Shown one piece after another: positions 39,287 through 42,407 of a stretch of 42,407 bases of DNA. A program made the translations under genes and the position numbers. Numbering within the stretch: position 1 is the stretch's first letter; every line of letters begins with the position of its first letter. The notes beneath the pieces are model-generated. The model was given only the letters and a program-made list of their open reading frames with translations. It was not told the origin of the DNA and ran no database searches. This DNA is from Thermoplasmatales archaeon. Its GTDB lineage: Archaea > Thermoplasmatota > Thermoplasmata > Thermoplasmatales > GCA-001856825. The stretch covers positions 1 through 42,407 of the forward strand of contig JAJSLL010000016.1 in the NCBI GenBank assembly GCA_026127935.1. Reading direction: 5' to 3'.

Positions 39287-40189
39287 ATGACGAAAAGCAA
39301 TGGAACCGTTGGTTACATAGAACTGGTCTTGACTTCAATCATTTGGGGAGTCACGTATGTACTTATGAAATACTCACTTTCATTCATCGACACACAGCAG
39401 ATTGCATTTTCCAGATTTCTAATTGCGGCCATCATATTTGTTCCGATACTCATCTTTGGAAGGGAACGATATACTACCAGGGAGATTGTGAAGATTATAT
39501 TGCTTGCACTTACGGGAGTCTTGCTCTATCAACTACTCTTCATTCAGGGAGAAAATGGCCTCACTGCTGGAAACGCAAGTTTCATTGTCTCCTTCGAACC
39601 AATTTTCATCGCTGTTCTTGGATTGTCCTTGAAGAGAGATAGACTTGCTTGGACTGTTGTCGCGGGTCTAGTGATTTCAACAATTGGAATGTTCATTCTC
39701 CTTAAACCGAATAGCCTGACTCAGCCGGAATTAGCATCTGCAGTATTGGTGTTGTTGGCAGCTCTTTCGTGGGCCATTTTCACAATCCTTGGAAAAGATC
39801 TCCTGGAAAAGCACAATCCGCTGAATGTCACTGGATACGTTTCTGTCGTCGGGTTGATAATGCTCTTGCCATTCGTCAATTCCGGAATTCTTTCAATGTT
39901 TTCGATCAGGAATATATACCTGATAATCGCCCTTCTATTCATTGGAGTCTTTGCGACCTTCCTTGGGTACTGGCTTTGGTTTGATGGCCTAAAGAAGGTG
40001 AAACCAGTCACTGCTGGAAGTACACTTTACATAACTCCCTTTGTTACTGTCATCTCTGCATCGGTTCTGATATCTGAACCAATCAGCCTAGCTACAGTTA
40101 TAGGTGGAATCGTAATTTTAGCTGGATTGGCTTTGACGGGGATTAATCCCAGCAACGTGGCAAGACTGTATCACAAAATCATCACTTAG
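39287..40189 (+). CDS. EamA/DMT-family transporter
   Basis: A 300-residue drug/metabolite transporter: ten helices as two five-helix EamA repeats (first from ELVLTSIIWGVTYVLMKYS, second from ASAVLVLLAALSWAIFTILG). The repeat ends GLVISTIGMFIL and GGIVILAGLALTG are typical. Substrates of the family include amino acids and other small metabolites, usually exported. The start at ATG 39287 is supported by the TATA at 39256-39262; the TTG at 39260 lies within that promoter. Convergent with threonine synthase downstream. Confidence 0.82.
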   Translation: MTKSNGTVGYIELVLTSIIWGVTYVLMKYSLSFIDTQQIAFSRFLIAAIIFVPILIFGRERYTTREIVKIILLALTGVLLYQLLFIQGENGLTAGNASFIVSFEPIFIAVLGLSLKRDRLAWTVVAGLVISTIGMFILLKPNSLTQPELASAVLVLLAALSWAIFTILGKDLLEKHNPLNVTGYVSVVGLIMLLPFVNSGILSMFSIRNIYLIIALLFIGVFATFLGYWLWFDGLKKVKPVTAGSTLYITPFVTVISASVLISEPISLATVIGGIVILAGLALTGINPSNVARLYHKIIT

Positions 40190-40222
40190 ATAATTAGACT
40201 CAAATTCAGAAGAAACGCATTT

Positions 40223-41248
40223 CTATGGAGTTTTCAGACCATTGCCTGTCAGCACCAAGACGTTCTCTCCTTTGAAATTGTATTTTTTAAATGCGGCAAA
40301 AACTGTTGCTGAACTGTATTCAACATAATAGCCCAATGCAGCCAGATCCGACCGGGCAGACAATATTTCGCTCTCGGATACAGTGACACACCTTCCATAC
40401 TTTGCTAAGGAGTCTGCCATGAGGTCAATCAGAATTGGTTCCCTGGACACCAGTGCATCTGCAACTGATGTGTTCGGGTTGTTCTTGTCGTATGCAAAAT
40501 TATTGACCTTAGCACAAACGGGACAAACGGCTTCGGTCTGTACCCCAACTATTTCCGGTACCTTCGAAACTTCTCCAGAATCCATCAGGTGTTCGAATCC
40601 AGAAACCATTCCCAAGAGGAGGCTTCCTGCCGATACAGGAACCAGCACTCTTTCCGGGACATGGTGATTAAGCTGTTGGAAAATCTCGTAACTCAACTGC
40701 CTCATGCCGTCTCTGAACTCCGGGTTCAGAACGTGACTCGCGTAGAAACCACTGTGGTTGGCTGCTGCATCGGCAACGTCTTTTCTCGAACCAGTCACTA
40801 TGTGCACTCTTGCACCATACGCACCTATCTGGCTTATCTTGCTTGGTTTGGTGGATGCGGGAACGAATATATTGACGCTATAACCGGCCGATCGTCCATA
40901 AGCACTTATTGATGCACCTGCGTTTCCGGACGAATCTTCATTTATCTCTGATCCTTTCGGCAGATTTTGCAACAGACTTGAGACTAATGTCTTACTCCCT
41001 CTATCCTTGTAGGAGAAAGTGGGATGAAAGTAATCGAGCTTGAACTTCAGTTGACCTGAACCAACAAGTGGAGTGACGACCTCCCCTAGGTCAATGACCT
41101 CATCCAGATAGGGATAATTTGATGAATATGCTCCTTCTTTGTACCTGAAATCTATGACCGGCACAAGAATTCCTCCGCACTCACATGTGGACAGATTGGT
41201 AAAACTCTTTCTCTCTTTCCCACAAGTCTTACAGATTGCTTTCAACAT
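40223..41248 (-). CDS. thrC: Threonine synthase
   Basis: A 341-residue PLP-dependent threonine synthase that converts O-phosphohomoserine to threonine. The N-terminus is a zinc-ribbon-like module (C6, C9, C22, C24), common in the archaeal form. The PLP lysine is K81 in HPTFSYKDRGS. EDSSGNAGASISAYG binds cofactor and substrate phosphate, PVSAGSLLLGMVSGF is the glycine loop, and LTGNGLK ends the protein as in the family. It is somewhat shorter than the bacterial enzymes. The intact gene contrasts with the decayed threonine dehydratase at 12769-13330. Confidence 0.85.
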   Translation of the reverse strand: MLKAICKTCGKERKSFTNLSTCECGGILVPVIDFRYKEGAYSSNYPYLDEVIDLGEVVTPLVGSGQLKFKLDYFHPTFSYKDRGSKTLVSSLLQNLPKGSEINEDSSGNAGASISAYGRSAGYSVNIFVPASTKPSKISQIGAYGARVHIVTGSRKDVADAAANHSGFYASHVLNPEFRDGMRQLSYEIFQQLNHHVPERVLVPVSAGSLLLGMVSGFEHLMDSGEVSKVPEIVGVQTEAVCPVCAKVNNFAYDKNNPNTSVADALVSREPILIDLMADSLAKYGRCVTVSESEILSARSDLAALGYYVEYSSATVFAAFKKYNFKGENVLVLTGNGLKTP

Positions 41249-41472
41249 CCAATTGTCATAAGTCAGGTCAGAATTATAAGCATATCTTTGGATATTAGAA
41301 ATAACTCAATAGAGCGTCTGGGGCATGGCCTGAAAATTCATTAGAGTTATAAGTTTCAAATGAAAGAACGAACCATTTCAATTTTCGATGAACTGCCCAG
41401 TGCAGGCGAGAGTTGAAATATGATTTTATTACACAATATTTTTCTACTTCAGTGTTGTCCAAATGAAGTGAT

Positions 41473-42060
41473 ATGACGTCGGTTAATGAGACATCAAGTC
41501 TATCCGCGACCAAACCTGGAACTGTGAAGTGGATAACCGCCAGGGGTGTCATCGCATTCATTGTGCCACTGATTGGTCTGGCAGCAGCACTGATCTCCGG
41601 CAATCTAATGCTGTTAGACTTCGTTCATGTCATGACAGGTGCAACCTGGACCGGCATAGATCTCTTCATGGGGTTTGCGCTGAGTTACGTCTTGCGATCC
41701 TCAAGCACAACGGTGAGGGCTGAGGTTGCAAGAAAGTTAACTCCATTTACAATGTTATTCATTCCTTCGATATCCTCGGTTGCGATAACAGCGGGATACT
41801 TACTGGCAAGCAGAGAGGGGCTCTTCAATATCCACTCGCCCATGATAATAGCTGCTGGAATAATCGTAATCATTCTCCTCATTCAGGGACTTGGTATTTT
41901 TCTTCCAAACAGTGTCCGGGTGCTATTGGAATTGGGGAGACAGACTCCGGACTTTTTGAAGATATCTAGACTAATGATGCTTAACTTCAAACTCTCGGGA
42001 GTGCAAGGAATCCTCCAGATTGCGCTGATATTCGTAATGGCAAATCTTGCTTTCGCATAG
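41473..42060 (+). CDS. Multi-pass membrane protein
   Basis: A 195-residue protein with about five helices (GVIAFIVPLIGLAAALI; LDFVHVMTGATWTGIDLFMG; FTMLFIPSISSVAITAGYLL; IIAAGIIVIILLIQGLGIF; ILQIALIFVMANLAF). The helix HVMTGATWTG with an intramembrane His resembles the start of DUF2269-type proteins, but I am not sure. A Shine-Dalgarno-like GAAGTGA lies one base before the ATG, an unusually short spacing. It appears monocistronic. Confidence 0.65.
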   Translation: MTSVNETSSLSATKPGTVKWITARGVIAFIVPLIGLAAALISGNLMLLDFVHVMTGATWTGIDLFMGFALSYVLRSSSTTVRAEVARKLTPFTMLFIPSISSVAITAGYLLASREGLFNIHSPMIIAAGIIVIILLIQGLGIFLPNSVRVLLELGRQTPDFLKISRLMMLNFKLSGVQGILQIALIFVMANLAFA

Positions 42061-42206
42061 CACAATCGCGTTGAATGTTGGATTTGTTTTGAGAATGGTT
42101 CTACCGATATTCTTTGTATCAGATAGAGTACTATTTGGATTATTTTTTGAGTGCAAACACCGTGTTCTAGAATCCTCTTCATAATATTTCGGCATAGATA
42201 TGGGCA

Positions 42207-42407
42207 ATGGGCGTCCTGGTAGTGGTGCAGTACGTTGCTACGTTGTTATGGAATAAAGTGACTGACTCGAGGGTGGGACCTCTCACCGATGGAAGGGGGA
42301 ACGGTAGGAGGGGATTCAGGCGCAGTCACTGCGGTCCACCTTTCAGTTTGGTAATAGCTCTCCCGGTTCTAGTGTACATCAGGATCGCTGCTATGAAGCT
42401 GAATAGG
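42207..42407 (+). CDS. Hypothetical protein, 5' part (3' end outside the window)
   Basis: An open frame of 67 codons from ATG 42207 to the window edge, starting MGVLVVVQYVATLLW, then a basic glycine- and arginine-rich stretch, then a hydrophobic segment (LVIALPVLVYIRIAA). TATA-like ATAATATTTC (42181-42190) lies about 22 nt upstream, as for other leaderless genes here. I recognise no family, and the ORF could be spurious. Confidence 0.4.
   Translation, partial: MGVLVVVQYVATLLWNKVTDSRVGPLTDGRGNGRRGFRRSHCGPPFSLVIALPVLVYIRIAAMKLNR

Noticed and set aside
1-42407. Insertion sequences, transposases, rRNA genes, phage modules and defence systems
   Set aside because: I looked for transposase, integrase, capsid, nuclease-helicase and toxin-antitoxin motifs among the real ORFs and saw none.

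Overview
The window looks like a piece of a Thermoplasmatales-type euryarchaeal chromosome, from an acidophilic wall-less lineage. Archaeal signs are a prefoldin beta subunit, three tRNA genes without an encoded CCA, and many first genes of transcription units whose start codon lies about 20-30 nt after a TATA box, which suggests leaderless mRNAs. Genes inside operons instead carry Shine-Dalgarno sequences of the GGAGGTGA type or 4-nt stop/start overlaps. Secreted proteins are rich in N-x-S/T sequons, and one is a pepstatin-insensitive-type (G1/eqolisin) acid peptidase, which fits life at low pH. Assignment to a genus is not possible from the sequence alone.

Layout. 1-1833: the end of a D-2-hydroxyacid dehydrogenase gene overlapping a benzoylformate-decarboxylase-like ThDP enzyme. 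1834-2479: no intact gene, but a possible structured RNA and a small zinc-ribbon ORF broken by UGA. 2480-6751: an MFS transporter, then a leftward pair of a sphingosine-1-phosphate-lyase-like PLP enzyme and an FGGY sugar kinase. 6857-12482: a membrane-anchored secreted phosphoesterase with a membrane protein, an MDP-1-type HAD phosphatase, an SCP2 protein, an aldehyde dehydrogenase with an unusual leader, and a DUF4382-like secreted protein. 12769-16171: a decayed threonine dehydratase gene, an array of repeats and hairpins, a membrane protein, the G1 peptidase and a 30-residue membrane peptide. 16224-18729: two paralogous zinc-ribbon/winged-helix proteins, a 40-residue acidic protein and tRNA-Ile. 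19000-21640: a DUF998-like membrane protein and a MarR-regulated drug exporter.

21942-30210 (leftward) is the centrepiece. One tightly coupled operon encodes every step from erythrose-4-phosphate plus PEP to chorismate, and then both prephenate branches: ten activities on seven polypeptides (DAHP synthase, AroB, AroD, AroE-AroK fusion, AroA-AroC fusion, chorismate mutase/prephenate dehydratase, prephenate dehydrogenase). The AroA-AroC junction keeps a perfect internal Shine-Dalgarno and ATG, so free AroC may also be made. A small Phe-rich ORF precedes aroF.

30508-42407: a zinc-ribbon membrane protein, tRNA-Arg, an ALDH7-type dehydrogenase, a molybdopterin cluster (moaE, moaA, moaD and a MoeB-like E1), prefoldin beta, a QueA homologue (unexpected in an archaeon), tRNA-Val, several small membrane proteins, an FTR1-like membrane protein divergent from an EamA transporter, threonine synthase and a final membrane protein. 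A last ORF runs off the end of the window.
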